This document shows, one piece after another, positions 1 through 8,293 of a stretch of 64,000 nt of DNA (position 1 is its first letter; each line of letters starts with the position of its first letter). The notes beneath the pieces are model-generated. The model searched no databases. It was not told where the DNA came from and worked only from the letters and a program-made list of their open reading frames with translations. The translations under genes and the position numbers were made by a program. The DNA comes from Chitinophaga niabensis (GTDB lineage: Bacteria > Bacteroidota > Bacteroidia > Chitinophagales > Chitinophagaceae). The stretch spans positions 2,919,001 to 2,983,000 of the forward strand of contig NZ_CP154260.1 of NCBI RefSeq assembly GCF_039545795.1, written 5' to 3'.

Positions 1-73
1 TAGGACTCAATCTCTGCTTAAGGTCATAAAAGTAGCGAAATTTAACCATTTCAATAATTTCTTTCTAAAGGCT

Positions 74-499
74 TTATAGACCATACGATTTAAGCCCCAT
101 CAATGCGTCCTTCAGTTCCTGATATGCCCCACGGAAGAAAAGAACAAAGTACGCTTCCAGGTCCGGCATGTTATGCACCTTATAAATATCTACCCATTTC
201 ACCATCTTACTCCTACCCAAACCCAGGAATCCCTTTTTCTCCCGCATGTACACCAGGCCCAGCAGGAATACCGGCTTATCAGGATTTCCTTCGATAGAAA
301 CCCACAATATCTTTTCATCCGCTTTATTAACAGCAGAAAGTGTAGGAGATACCCCGCGCTGTTCGCTGTTGGCTTTTTCCAGTTCCCCTTTCCATGGAAA
401 GCGTTGCAGTACCTGCATAAATCCTGTAAAATCGATGGGGCCTTTTTCGTCCACTTGCAGGAAATCGTATCCCGCCAGCTGAATGTCATATGTGATCAT
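74..499 (-). CDS. Hypothetical protein, 141 aa
   Basis: I do not recognise this family. The predicted product is 141 residues and soluble, with no signal peptide or membrane segment. It is mixed in composition, with aromatic-rich strands (for example VKWVDIYKVHNMPDLEAYF) near the C-terminus. It sits 12 bases downstream of the YeeE/YedE pair on the same strand, so it is probably the last gene of that operon. A role in the sulfur-related function of its neighbours is possible but rests on position only. The ATG at 499 is the only good start. No frameshift is visible, and the left part of the window (1-73) holds nothing recognisable. Confidence 0.7.
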   Translation of the reverse strand: MITYDIQLAGYDFLQVDEKGPIDFTGFMQVLQRFPWKGELEKANSEQRGVSPTLSAVNKADEKILWVSIEGNPDKPVFLLGLVYMREKKGFLGLGRSKMVKWVDIYKVHNMPDLEAYFVLFFRGAYQELKDALMGLKSYGL

Positions 500-511
500 A
501 GTATTGGCGAT

Positions 512-922
512 TTAATGCGGCAACTTTTCTTTAAACCTCCCATACACCCAGGTTCCTGCCACTGCACTCAGCAAAGTAACGATCACCACGGTAAAGCCGC
601 TTCCCACCTGCGCAAATAAAGGCCCTGGGCATGCGCCTGTAATGGCCCATCCCAATCCAAAGGTGAGTCCGCCAAAAATGTTACCTTTCGTAAATGGTTT
701 CTTCGGTAAAACGATCGCTTCCCCGGAAATGGTACGGATACCCAACTTTCTGATCAGCAGTACACCCAGCATGCCGGTGATCACTGCACTGCCTATTACA
801 CCATACATATGGAAAGATTCCAGGCGGAACATTTCCTGGATACGGAACCAGGAGATAACTTCGGATTTTACCAGTATGATGCCGAACAGCATACCAATGA
901 GCAGGTATTTCAGGTTTTTCAT
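512..922 (-). CDS. YeeE/YedE-type transporter half, DUF6691 family
   Basis: Small integral membrane protein of the YeeE/YedE superfamily, the second half-size subunit of a putative thiosulfate/sulfur-compound transporter in the inner membrane. About four hydrophobic segments are visible. The family motif with a conserved cysteine appears as ITGACPGPLFAQVG near the C-terminus. An in-frame extension up to 1015 exists. I place the start at 922 because this ATG overlaps the TGA of the upstream gene (ATGA at 919-922), the usual arrangement for translational coupling, and because [14 protein letters not shown] fits the family N-terminus. Substrate specificity is inferred from the family, not shown. 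Confidence 0.85.
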   Translation of the reverse strand: MKNLKYLLIGMLFGIILVKSEVISWFRIQEMFRLESFHMYGVIGSAVITGMLGVLLIRKLGIRTISGEAIVLPKKPFTKGNIFGGLTFGLGWAITGACPGPLFAQVGSGFTVVIVTLLSAVAGTWVYGRFKEKLPH

Positions 923-1488
923 AAAAGCAGCCATTTCATCAGGTGAGGTAATACCAGGTTGGTCATTATAAAACCACCGGCCATAAAACAGATCGTTGCT
1001 ACCAAAGAAGGCCATTGCAGGGTGGAAAGGCCCATAATGGAATGCCCGGAAGTACAGCCATTGGCATACCGGGTACCAAAACCTATCATAAAACCGCCGA
1101 TGACAAAGAACAATAAGCCAACAGGACTGGCAATATTGCCCCAGTTGAAAATATCGCCGGGCATCAGTTCATCAAATTCCTGCACGCCCTGCGCCTTTAA
1201 AGCGTCTATAGTGGCCGGGTTTAACTGTACAGGTTCCCCGTTGTGCATAAATGCGAGGCAAAACACAGCCCCCAGGGCTATTCCTCCTACAAAAAATAAA
1301 TTCCAGCTTTCTTTTTTCCAATCATAATTAAAAAAAGGAATTTTGCCGGGGAAACAGGCGGCGCAGATATGCCGTAAAGAAGAGGAAACACCCAGGGCTT
1401 TGTTACCTATGATCAGTAACAAGGGTACGGTTAGCCCGATTAATGGTCCTGCTACATACCAGGGCCAGGGTTGGAGAAGAGGATTCAT
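919..1488 (-). CDS. YeeE/YedE family sulfur-transport membrane protein
   Basis: Integral membrane protein of 189 residues, the first half of a two-gene YeeE/YedE transporter. The signature cysteine motif [15 protein letters not shown] lies at about residues 139-153. Several long hydrophobic stretches (residues 10-30, 62-80, 120-140, 160-180) fit four or five membrane segments. In characterised YeeE proteins the conserved cysteines relay thiosulfate across the membrane; use of the same substrate here is an inference. The gene is coupled to the downstream half by an ATGA overlap. It diverges from the aldehyde dehydrogenase gene with only 35 bases between the two start codons, so both promoters must lie in or near that gap. 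Confidence 0.88.
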   Translation of the reverse strand: MNPLLQPWPWYVAGPLIGLTVPLLLIIGNKALGVSSSLRHICAACFPGKIPFFNYDWKKESWNLFFVGGIALGAVFCLAFMHNGEPVQLNPATIDALKAQGVQEFDELMPGDIFNWGNIASPVGLLFFVIGGFMIGFGTRYANGCTSGHSIMGLSTLQWPSLVATICFMAGGFIMTNLVLPHLMKWLLL

Positions 1489-1523
1489 GTATTAAAAATA
1501 GAAATAAATAATCAAGGTTCAAC

Positions 1524-3050
1524 ATGCAAAACATTCTTAAGCAATTTAACATTTCAGCTGTTAACAGTGGCGTATCAACCGGCGCTGTATGGATGGACGC
1601 AGGCGGCCCGCAACTGACCTCGTTTTCACCGGTAGACGGGAAAGAGATAGCCTCCGTTATAAGCGCTGCCCGCGAAGATTATGATGCAGTAGTGAAAAAA
1701 GCGGCTGAAGCTTTCCAGGCATGGCGCCAATGGCCAGCCCCCCGCCGAGGAGAAATTGTACGCCAGGTTGGTGAAGCCTTGAGGACCAATAAAGAAGCTT
1801 TGGGCAAACTCGTTTCCTACGAAATGGGTAAAAGCCTCCAGGAAGGATATGGTGAAGTACAGGAGATGATAGATATCTGCGACTTTGCAGTAGGCCTTTC
1901 CCGCCAGCTGCATGGCCTCACCATGCATTCTGAAAGGCCGGGGCACCGGATGTATGAACAATGGCATCCCCTGGGTATTACTGCTATTATTTCCGCCTTC
2001 AACTTCCCCGTAGCCGTTTGGAGCTGGAACTCCATGCTTGCCTGGGTATGCGGAGATGTGTGCATCTGGAAACCGTCTGAAAAAACACCACTGACAGCAC
2101 TGGCCTGCCAGCACATCACCGGAAAAGTATTTGCAGAGAACGGTGTACCGGAAGGTGTATCCTGCCTTGTAGCAGGAGGCCGCGAAGTGGGAGAATGGAT
2201 GGCGAAAGACACCCGTATTCCACTGGTATCTGCTACAGGTTCCACACGCATGGGTAAAAGTGTAGGCGCTGCCGTTGGAGAACGTTTAGGCAGGTCATTA
2301 CTTGAATTGGGAGGAAACAATGCGATCATTATTTCCAAAGATGCAGACCTTGATATGAGCCTGATCGGTTGTGTGTTCGGAGCAGTGGGAACAGCAGGGC
2401 AACGTTGCACATCCACCCGCAGACTGATCATTCATGAAAGTGTGTATGAGTCCTTCAAAGCCAAACTGGTGAAAGCTTACGCGCAGCTTCGTATAGGCGA
2501 TCCGTTAAATGAACATAACCATGTTGGGCCATTGATCGATAAACAGGCAGTAGATGCTTATTTACAGTCCATCGAAAAATGTAAAGCTGAAGGTGGAAAA
2601 TTTGTAGTGGAAGGTGGTGTATTGGAAGGAGCAGATTATGCTTCCGGCTGTTATGTAAAACCAGCCATTGCTGAAGTGCAGAATAGTTACAGCATTGTGC
2701 AGCACGAAACCTTTGCACCCATTCTCTACCTGATCAAATATAAAACACTGGAAGAAGCCATCGCCCTCCAGAACGATGTACCACAGGGGCTTTCATCTGC
2801 TATCATGACGGTGAACCTGCGGGAAGCAGAACAGTTCCTTTCCCAATCCGGATCAGATTGCGGTATCGCAAATGTAAATATCGGTACTTCAGGTGCTGAG
2901 ATAGGTGGTGCGTTCGGAGGAGAAAAAGAAACAGGCGGAGGCCGTGAAAGTGGCTCTGATGCATGGAAAGCTTATATGCGCCGGCAAACAAACACCATCA
3001 ATTACACAGATAAACTCCCGCTTGCGCAAGGTATAAAATTCGACCTGTAA
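1524..3050 (+). CDS. amaB: Aldehyde dehydrogenase, ALDH7 type (aminoadipate-semialdehyde dehydrogenase-like)
   Basis: Cytosolic NAD(P)-dependent aldehyde dehydrogenase of 508 residues, a normal family length. The catalytic cysteine is in GQRCTSTRR at about residue 295. The general-base glutamate is in LLELGGNN at about residue 261, and the Rossmann-side motif FNFPVAVWSWN at about residue 160 matches the ALDH7 (antiquitin) group. ALDH7 enzymes oxidise L-2-aminoadipate 6-semialdehyde (in equilibrium with piperideine-6-carboxylate) in lysine breakdown. The subfamily call comes from overall motif resemblance, and other semialdehyde substrates are possible. The gene is monocistronic, ended by a strong hairpin at 3090-3116. 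Confidence 0.88.
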   Translation: MQNILKQFNISAVNSGVSTGAVWMDAGGPQLTSFSPVDGKEIASVISAAREDYDAVVKKAAEAFQAWRQWPAPRRGEIVRQVGEALRTNKEALGKLVSYEMGKSLQEGYGEVQEMIDICDFAVGLSRQLHGLTMHSERPGHRMYEQWHPLGITAIISAFNFPVAVWSWNSMLAWVCGDVCIWKPSEKTPLTALACQHITGKVFAENGVPEGVSCLVAGGREVGEWMAKDTRIPLVSATGSTRMGKSVGAAVGERLGRSLLELGGNNAIIISKDADLDMSLIGCVFGAVGTAGQRCTSTRRLIIHESVYESFKAKLVKAYAQLRIGDPLNEHNHVGPLIDKQAVDAYLQSIEKCKAEGGKFVVEGGVLEGADYASGCYVKPAIAEVQNSYSIVQHETFAPILYLIKYKTLEEAIALQNDVPQGLSSAIMTVNLREAEQFLSQSGSDCGIANVNIGTSGAEIGGAFGGEKETGGGRESGSDAWKAYMRRQTNTINYTDKLPLAQGIKFDL

Positions 3051-3089
3051 CAGTTGTAGGGAAAAAAGTAAATATTGATATCTAAAATT

Positions 3090-3116
3090 AGCGGGGTTGG
3101 AGAACCCCGCTTTTTC
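3090..3116 (+). terminator. Rho-independent terminator after the aldehyde dehydrogenase gene
   Basis: A perfect 8-bp GC-rich stem (gcggggtt at 3091-3098 paired with aaccccgc at 3103-3110) with a 4-nt loop is followed directly by TTTTT. It lies 40 bases after the stop codon. Confidence 0.85.
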
Positions 3117-3192
3117 GTTAAACGGAAACCATGCTTATGAGAAAGAATACTGGTACTGGGAAGTATCCAGTTATCCTCTCTGGGTATAAATA

Positions 3193-3729
3193 TTACACTT
3201 TTTTTTGAAAATTCATATTCAACTTTTGTGCTACTGCCTGCCCTATTTCCAAAACATTGACGATCAGCACCTCATCAAACACGCCCCTATTGGATTTCAG
3301 CTCCTTTTCACGGATCCCCAGGATGCCTGCCATTTTGATAATACTTTTGCCAGGAGCGCATACAACGATCGTTTTCCCGTCATTTGCCTCCATCATGGTC
3401 TTCAGAATATGCTCCATAGCCTCCATATTATCCATCGTAGCATCCCGGTAATACTGCACCTGGCACTTCTTGGATTGCGCCAGCGGCTCTACTGTTTTAA
3501 TAAGGCAGGGAGAATAGGGTGAATATACTGCCCCTATTTCCATATCCTTTAGGAATCCTGCCAAATGTGCGGATTGCTGCTTACCGGTCAGGCTTAAACC
3601 CGGCTCGCCTCCATGAGTGGCTGTTTCAGCACAATTCACGAATATAACGGTGGTCGGAGCCTTTCCAGGTGTTCGCATCGAACACACTGCGCTCCAGATT
3701 AGAAGTAAAAGAAAACTTGTACGTAACAT
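3193..3729 (-). CDS. Exported histidine-phosphatase-fold protein lacking catalytic residues
   Basis: The 178-residue product starts with a hydrophobic export signal (LLLLIWSAVCSM; the cysteine could be lipidated but the lipobox is poor). The rest aligns by eye with the small histidine phosphatase (phosphoglycerate-mutase-like) family: a TVIFV strand, a GLSLTGKQQSAHLAGFL segment, AVYSPYSP, KTVEPLA and a late TIVV strand. The defining catalytic residues are changed. The RHAE motif reads NCAE, the arginine of the R-x-Q-T-AEP stretch is absent (CLIKTVEPLA), and the second catalytic His motif (GHSN) reads CAPG. It is therefore predicted to be a non-phosphatase scaffold or binding protein. Function unknown. 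It stands alone between two convergent/divergent neighbours. Confidence 0.72.
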   Translation of the reverse strand: MLRTSFLLLLIWSAVCSMRTPGKAPTTVIFVNCAETATHGGEPGLSLTGKQQSAHLAGFLKDMEIGAVYSPYSPCLIKTVEPLAQSKKCQVQYYRDATMDNMEAMEHILKTMMEANDGKTIVVCAPGKSIIKMAGILGIREKELKSNRGVFDEVLIVNVLEIGQAVAQKLNMNFQKKV

Positions 3730-4111
3730 GGCGGAAAATTTAATATGTGATATAAAAAGCTAAATTTTAAGTCTTTTAGTGAAGCAAATGTTAAACCGAC
3801 AGGGAGGTATAGATTTATACCTGATATTTGCCCTTTTTTTCCCGGAGAGATCTTGGCTGAGAAGCGGTTGACCGGATTAAAAATAACTTTAATAAAAGGA
3901 TAAGTAAAGGGCAATATGACAGAGGGCTGAGGAAAGAGGATAAAGCACCAAAACTGGATAAGAAGCTCCAGCAATATTTTCTAGCTGCTTTCAACCAATA
4001 GTCAGGCTGCATCACCACTCACCACATCAAAACACCTGTTATAACGCCCTTTATCATATCTTTAACCAATTGTGGTATCTGAATTGTAATCTATTAGGAA
4101 AATTGAATAAA
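3730..4111. other. Intergenic region, divergent promoters only
   Basis: No convincing gene is seen in this 382-base stretch. Short open frames on the minus strand (3699-3974, 3815-4018) have no family resemblance and no supporting start signals. A Bacteroidota-like -7 element (TATCTTTA, 4057-4064) suits the subtilase gene that begins at 4112. Confidence 0.5.
4057..4064 (+). promoter_or_regulatory. Candidate -7 promoter element for the subtilase gene
   Basis: TATCTTTA matches the Bacteroidota -7 consensus TAnnTTTG at 7 of the 8 positions counted with the two free bases. It would give a leader of about 40 bases before the ATG at 4112. No clear -33 TTTG was found, so the call is tentative. Confidence 0.35.
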
Positions 4112-5797
4112 ATGAGATCCATCTGCAGAGAACTGGCCATGCTAATTGGTGGAGTATTGTGTATGTCTGCGCAAGGTTTTAGCCAACAAAAACCAGCTGT
4201 TCCAAAGAACTGGCAATTACTGAGCTACTCAACCGACAGTGTTTACGGCATTGGAGCGGAAAAAGCTTATAAAGAACTGCTGAAGAACAGGAAAAGTAAA
4301 ACAGTGATAGTGGCTGTGGTTGATTCCGGCGTTGATACTACCCATGAAGACCTCAAAGGCATTCTCTGGCACAACCCCAATGAAATCCCAGGTAACAATA
4401 TCGATGACGATGGAAATGGTTATGTGGATGATGTATACGGATGGAATTTCCTCGGCGCCAAAGACGGCAGCACCGTAAAAGAAGATTCTGACGAAGCTAC
4501 CCGCGAATACTATCGCTATAAAAAGCTGTACCGTAACCCGGATTCTGCTTTGGAAAAAGAAAGCAGGGAATATGCTTACTGGAAACGGCTGAAAGAACGC
4601 ATCGAGCGTCCTTCTTCCCAAAATAAATCCAATTACAAAATGATGCTCAAAGTGCAGGAAAACCTCCTCCGCTGCGAAACCATTTTGAGCGAATATGTAA
4701 AGACCACGGACTTTACCCTTCAGCAGCTGGATACCATTAACACTGCTGACCAGGATGTAATGCTGGCCAAATCATTTGCACTCAGGCTGCTGAAAAGCAC
4801 GGGAGATGAAGAGATGACCTACCAGGGCTTCAAATCAGATCTCGCTGAATACATCAACGACCTGAAACGTAAAGCTGAGAACACAGGCCAGGAGCCGGTA
4901 GATAAACGTGCCACCATTGTGGGCGACAACCTGAATGACATCAACGATAAATACTACGGTAATAACGATGTAATGGGCCAGTTTGCCATGCACGGCACAC
5001 ATGTATCCGGTATTATCGGCGCTATGCGCAACAACAATACCGGCATGGACGGGGTGGCAGATAACGTACGCATCATGGCCGTAAAAGTAGTACCGGAAGG
5101 AGATGAACGGGATAAAGATGTGGCATTGGGCATCCGCTATGCGGTAGACAATGGTGCACAGATCATCAACATGAGCTTTGGTAAAGGTTTCTCTCCCAAT
5201 AAAGCCTGGGTAGACGATGCCATCCGTTATGCACAGCAAAAGGGCGTGCTGCTTGTACACGCAGCCGGTAACGATGGTGCCAACAACGATGAAGTGGAAA
5301 ATTTCCCGAAAGATACTTTTGATGATGGTGTAGAAGCAGATAACGTGATCACGGTAGGTGCCAGCGGCAACGGCCGTACCGGCAGCAAAATAGCAGGTTT
5401 CTCCAACTACGGTAAAAAGGAAGTGGATGTATTTGCGCCCGGCGTATCCATTTACTCTACTGTTCCCGGCGGCATTAAATACAACAACGCCAGTGGTACC
5501 AGTATGGCGGCTCCGGTAGTAGCCGGTGTTGCAGCCATGATCCTCTCTTACTTCCCTGACCTGAGTGCAAGGCAGTTAAAGGCGATCATCGAAAAAACAG
5601 CCACTCCCCTCCCCGATCAGATGGTGAATAAACCCGGTGCGAAAGATGAAATGGTTCCTTTTGCGGAACTCTCTAAATCCGGCGGTCTGGTGAATGTATA
5701 CGAAGCCATTAAACTGGCATCTAAAACCAAAGGAGAAAATGCGAAGAAGAACAGGGAGAAAGAGAAAATGAAAGTATTACCGCTCACTAAAGATTAA
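4112..5797 (+). CDS. Secreted S8 family subtilisin-like serine peptidase
   Basis: Subtilase with a signal peptide (start chosen at 4112, MRSICRELAMLIGG, cleavage after the AQGFS region); an in-frame extension to 4070 would put charged residues before the signal. The catalytic triad is complete: Asp in VVDSGVD (about residue 71), His in HGTHVSG (about 294) and Ser in GTSMAAP (about 464). About 220 residues separate Asp and His, far more than in classical subtilisins; this insert is charged and helical (residues about 120-280). Short DDDGNGYVDD-type acidic motifs after the Asp suggest calcium binding. It probably degrades proteins in the periplasm or outside the cell. No C-terminal type IX sorting domain is seen. 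Confidence 0.92.
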   Translation: MRSICRELAMLIGGVLCMSAQGFSQQKPAVPKNWQLLSYSTDSVYGIGAEKAYKELLKNRKSKTVIVAVVDSGVDTTHEDLKGILWHNPNEIPGNNIDDDGNGYVDDVYGWNFLGAKDGSTVKEDSDEATREYYRYKKLYRNPDSALEKESREYAYWKRLKERIERPSSQNKSNYKMMLKVQENLLRCETILSEYVKTTDFTLQQLDTINTADQDVMLAKSFALRLLKSTGDEEMTYQGFKSDLAEYINDLKRKAENTGQEPVDKRATIVGDNLNDINDKYYGNNDVMGQFAMHGTHVSGIIGAMRNNNTGMDGVADNVRIMAVKVVPEGDERDKDVALGIRYAVDNGAQIINMSFGKGFSPNKAWVDDAIRYAQQKGVLLVHAAGNDGANNDEVENFPKDTFDDGVEADNVITVGASGNGRTGSKIAGFSNYGKKEVDVFAPGVSIYSTVPGGIKYNNASGTSMAAPVVAGVAAMILSYFPDLSARQLKAIIEKTATPLPDQMVNKPGAKDEMVPFAELSKSGGLVNVYEAIKLASKTKGENAKKNREKEKMKVLPLTKD

Positions 5798-5815
5798 TGT
5801 TCGATCTAAATATAA

Positions 5816-5853
5816 AAAGTAAGCCCGTTCCAATGCAGGAACGGGCTTACTTT
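5816..5853. terminator. Bidirectional terminator between subtilase and immunity-like gene
   Basis: A long perfect stem (5816-5831 with 5838-5853, 16 bp, 6-nt loop) ends in AAA on the left and TTT on the right. It can therefore terminate both the plus-strand subtilase and the convergent minus-strand gene. Confidence 0.85.
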
Positions 5854-5867
5854 ATTCCTTAATATCC

Positions 5868-6548
5868 TTATTCAACCAGCTCCAGTTCTTCCCGGATTAG
5901 TTCCAACCCGATTAACCCGGCCTTCTGATAATCATGCCAAAACTTTTCTGTTACGAATATATCGCTTCCCAATATACACATACAATCAGGCGGAGTTGCC
6001 GGAGCCTTCAGTTTGGTCTTGATAAAAGTGGTATAGCGAACCTCTTTAATAAGTTGCCAGTAAGCAGTTACATCTTTCACCTCATGATATTGAAAGCCCA
6101 ATCCTTTGGTGCCGGACCTGATCACAGCATGCCCAAAGTCAAACAACTCAGGGCGAATTTTATGATTGACCCAGAAATAAAATCGGCCGGGCACATCTTC
6201 TCCATTATTATATAATGTTACCGGCACTAATTCACATGCCATCATTTTATAGCCAGCAAGAAAATCCGCTGCTCGTTGGCTGATGATGATATTAGTTGCA
6301 AGCAGATAAGGAGAAAAATACATAAAGTCCATCACCTTGGCTTTAGGGGCCATATCCGCTGTCAAATTCGCCTCCTTGTCCAGAGCAATATTTCTGAAAG
6401 AAAAGTCATCTGGCGGCAAAACGAATGCCCGGTCATTCCACCTCTTCAGTTCTTCCTTTGTACTTTCTGACAATCGTATTGAAGCAGAGCCATCCTTTAC
6501 CACTCTTATTTTTGGTTCAGGTGTAATCCACACACCAATATATCTCAT
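5868..6548 (-). CDS. Immunity-like protein (Imm11/DUF1629-like), copy 2
   Basis: Soluble 226-residue protein that is a clear paralogue of the next gene upstream (6593-7276). Both begin MRY-GVW-TPEPKI and share IIISQRAADFLA, YNN---PGRFYFW-NH, IRSGT-GLGF and a common end (ELELVE). The central ISQRAADFL---ELVPVTLY---GRFYFWVNH pattern resembles the Imm11/DUF1629 immunity family of polymorphic toxin systems; that assignment is by eye and moderate. The two copies differ through their whole length, so the duplication is not recent. They lie in line directly after a decayed nuclease-toxin remnant, the usual toxin-immunity order. A likely role is protection from nuclease toxins of kin or neighbours. 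Confidence 0.6.
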   Translation of the reverse strand: MRYIGVWITPEPKIRVVKDGSASIRLSESTKEELKRWNDRAFVLPPDDFSFRNIALDKEANLTADMAPKAKVMDFMYFSPYLLATNIIISQRAADFLAGYKMMACELVPVTLYNNGEDVPGRFYFWVNHKIRPELFDFGHAVIRSGTKGLGFQYHEVKDVTAYWQLIKEVRYTTFIKTKLKAPATPPDCMCILGSDIFVTEKFWHDYQKAGLIGLELIREELELVE

Positions 6549-6592
6549 AATTTTTTATATCTTGAAAGGTTCTTTATCCGGCTACAAAGACA

Positions 6593-7276
6593 TTATTCAA
6601 CCAGCTCCAGTTCCTTTTTAATCAGTTTCAGTCCTATTAGTTTCGCTTGCTCATATTCCTTCCAGAATTTTTCGGTTACAAATATTGCATCTGCAAGTAT
6701 CTCTAGGCAACCAGGAGCAGGAACCGGATCTTTCAGCTTTGTTCTGATAAAAGTGGTGTTATTAAACTCTTTTATAAACTCGCGGTAAGCGCTAATATCA
6801 TTTACCTGATGAAACTTAAATCCTAACCCTATTGTACCAGATCTGATTATAGCCTGCTCAAGTTCAAATAATTCCGGACGGAGCGCATGATTGATCCAGA
6901 AATAGAACTTGCCGGGTACCTTTTCCTTGTTATTATATAAAGTAATAGAGACCAATTCATATTTCAGCATTTTCTGACTAGCAAGAAAATCCGCAGCCCG
7001 CTGACTGATAATTATATCAGTAGGGAACATGAACGGGCCAAAGCTCATGAAGTCTATCACTTTAGCTTTAGGAGTCATATCTGCCGTTAATTCAACTTCA
7101 TCAGGCGATAAACTTCTATAAGAAAAATCATCAGGTGGAAAAACGGACAAACGATCATTCCATTTTTTTTGTTTCAATATTTCCAGAGTTTCATCACGAA
7201 GGCGTACTGAAACGCCTCCACTTTTAAGCCCGGTTATTTTGGGCTCTGGTGTAACCCATACCCCATTATACCTCAT
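6593..7276 (-). CDS. Immunity-like protein (Imm11/DUF1629-like), copy 1
   Basis: 227-residue paralogue of the downstream gene, with the same ISQRAADFLASQKM---ELVSITLY---GKFYFWINH core and the same C-terminal ELELVE. No signal peptide or membrane segment is present, consistent with a cytoplasmic inhibitor. Its ATG at 7276 lies only 5 bases after the stop codon (7282-7284) that ends the last reading-frame segment of the toxin remnant. The spacing is that of a cognate immunity gene translated with its toxin. The gene is intact while the toxin is broken, as expected if it is kept for defence against other strains. The Imm11-like call is by resemblance only. Confidence 0.6.
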   Translation of the reverse strand: MRYNGVWVTPEPKITGLKSGGVSVRLRDETLEILKQKKWNDRLSVFPPDDFSYRSLSPDEVELTADMTPKAKVIDFMSFGPFMFPTDIIISQRAADFLASQKMLKYELVSITLYNNKEKVPGKFYFWINHALRPELFELEQAIIRSGTIGLGFKFHQVNDISAYREFIKEFNNTTFIRTKLKDPVPAPGCLEILADAIFVTEKFWKEYEQAKLIGLKLIKKELELVE

Positions 7277-7281
7277 TGCTA

Positions 7282-7818
7282 CTAGTTTTCATATTTTTTG
7301 AAAAAATCATTTAAATTTCCCAATCCATTTTTATAATCTCCCCAGGCCTCGGAGATCTTGCGCCCCAATCCATCTACTATGGATATGCATATTGGGCAAA
7401 TCTAGTTTACCCTGTTTTGCCAATTCAGTTATCCTTCGGCTAACTTCTCTTGAATAATAGTAGGTGATTACCATGAAATGGCGTAGTAAGTTTCTTTAAA
7501 TTGACTGCGGCCTCATTATTCCAGTTTATTGCATTTAACATGTCTGCGTGCTTTCTCGCTCGGCTCTGGATATGATATGATATGATGTTTATTAACCTTG
7601 CCAATGCTGTTAATAATCTTTTTACCCAATCTGGTGACCTTCAGGGCTTCACTAATCCCCACTGCTGCAGCGAGACTAATGGCTGCGTCCGTGGTTTCCT
7701 CCGGCCGCGTACAGGCCGACGTTCGCCAAATCAGCCAGTTCACCAAGGCCAGGCACAGCCTTTCACGCTAAAACCGCGGGCAGTTGGTTTTTCAGATATT
7801 TTTATCTCTTCATTAATT
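7282..7818 (-). pseudogene. Frameshifted remnant of a polymorphic nuclease toxin (HNH/AHH-like)
   Basis: Reading all three minus frames gives a chain of toxin-like pieces in consistent order, broken by about five frameshifts. They are: EEIKISEKPTARGFSVK (about 7760-7815); AVPGLGELADLANVGLYAAG (about 7695-7757), a typical pre-toxin segment; DAAISLAAAVGISEALKV through NKHHI (about 7575-7690); KHADMLNAINWNNEAAVNL then FHGNH (about 7455-7560), reminiscent of the AHH/HNH nuclease core; SREVSRRITELAKQGKLDLP (about 7400-7455); and GLGRKISEAWGDYKNGLGN to a TAG at 7282-7284. A tandem 5-bp repeat (ATATG units, 7568-7587) sits at one frame break and suggests slippage. There is no start codon: the left part abuts the DUF4870 gene. 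The remnant probably derives from the C-terminus of a larger toxin. Confidence 0.65.
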
Positions 7819-7821
7819 TTA

Positions 7822-8250
7822 TCACTTCACCACCCTCCAGCTCACCGGGTACCGGTAATTCTTCCCTTTATTAGCCTCTATGGCCGCAAGGATGGAGAAG
7901 ATCAGGTTCAGCACCCAGAGGATCTGCACCAATGCAACTGTTGAAAAGAATTCAAAGTTCCAGGAATGATCGCGCCAGGGATTACTGCCGTTGAATACCC
8001 TGGTAAAACTCCAGAAGCCCCAGCGGATACCGTTAATGATATTTACAATAAGCGATAAAATAGCGATGGTGATCTGAAAGTTCACTGCTTCCTTTCCTTC
8101 CCGGTCAACAAACGCAGAATCATTCTTTTTGATCAGCCATATTACCAGTGCTCCGATCACATTTCCACCGGCGGCAAATACTGCATGGCCTATGATACCG
8201 CCCAGGTGTACGAGCGTACCCCAGGTCCTGTCATCTTTTTGAAGTTCCAT
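7822..8250 (-). CDS. DUF4870 domain-containing membrane protein
   Basis: 142-residue membrane protein with the DUF4870 layout. A short polar N-terminus (ELQKDDRTWGTLVHLGGI) leads to a hydrophobic helix, then WLIKKNDSAFVDREGKEAVNFQ, the most conserved motif of the family, followed by two further hydrophobic segments and NLIFSILAAIEANKGKNYRYP at the C-terminus. The function of the family is unknown. The gene lies just downstream of rnpB on the same strand, and its stop codon touches the left end of the toxin remnant, so a recombination or deletion there may have removed the toxin's N-terminal part. Confidence 0.88.
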   Translation of the reverse strand: MELQKDDRTWGTLVHLGGIIGHAVFAAGGNVIGALVIWLIKKNDSAFVDREGKEAVNFQITIAILSLIVNIINGIRWGFWSFTRVFNGSNPWRDHSWNFEFFSTVALVQILWVLNLIFSILAAIEANKGKNYRYPVSWRVVK

Positions 8251-8293
8251 AAGTGAGAGATTTTGGATATAGGGTTTAAGTTAACATAAAAAG

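Noticed and set aside
3699..4018. Overlapping minus-strand open frames before the subtilase gene
   Set aside because: Low-complexity, hydrophobic translations with no family resemblance or start signal; the first also overlaps the start of the real gene at 3729.
7582..7944. Plus-strand open frame of 120 codons
   Set aside because: Antisense to the toxin remnant and the DUF4870 gene; its translation (rich in R, P, H) has no family resemblance.
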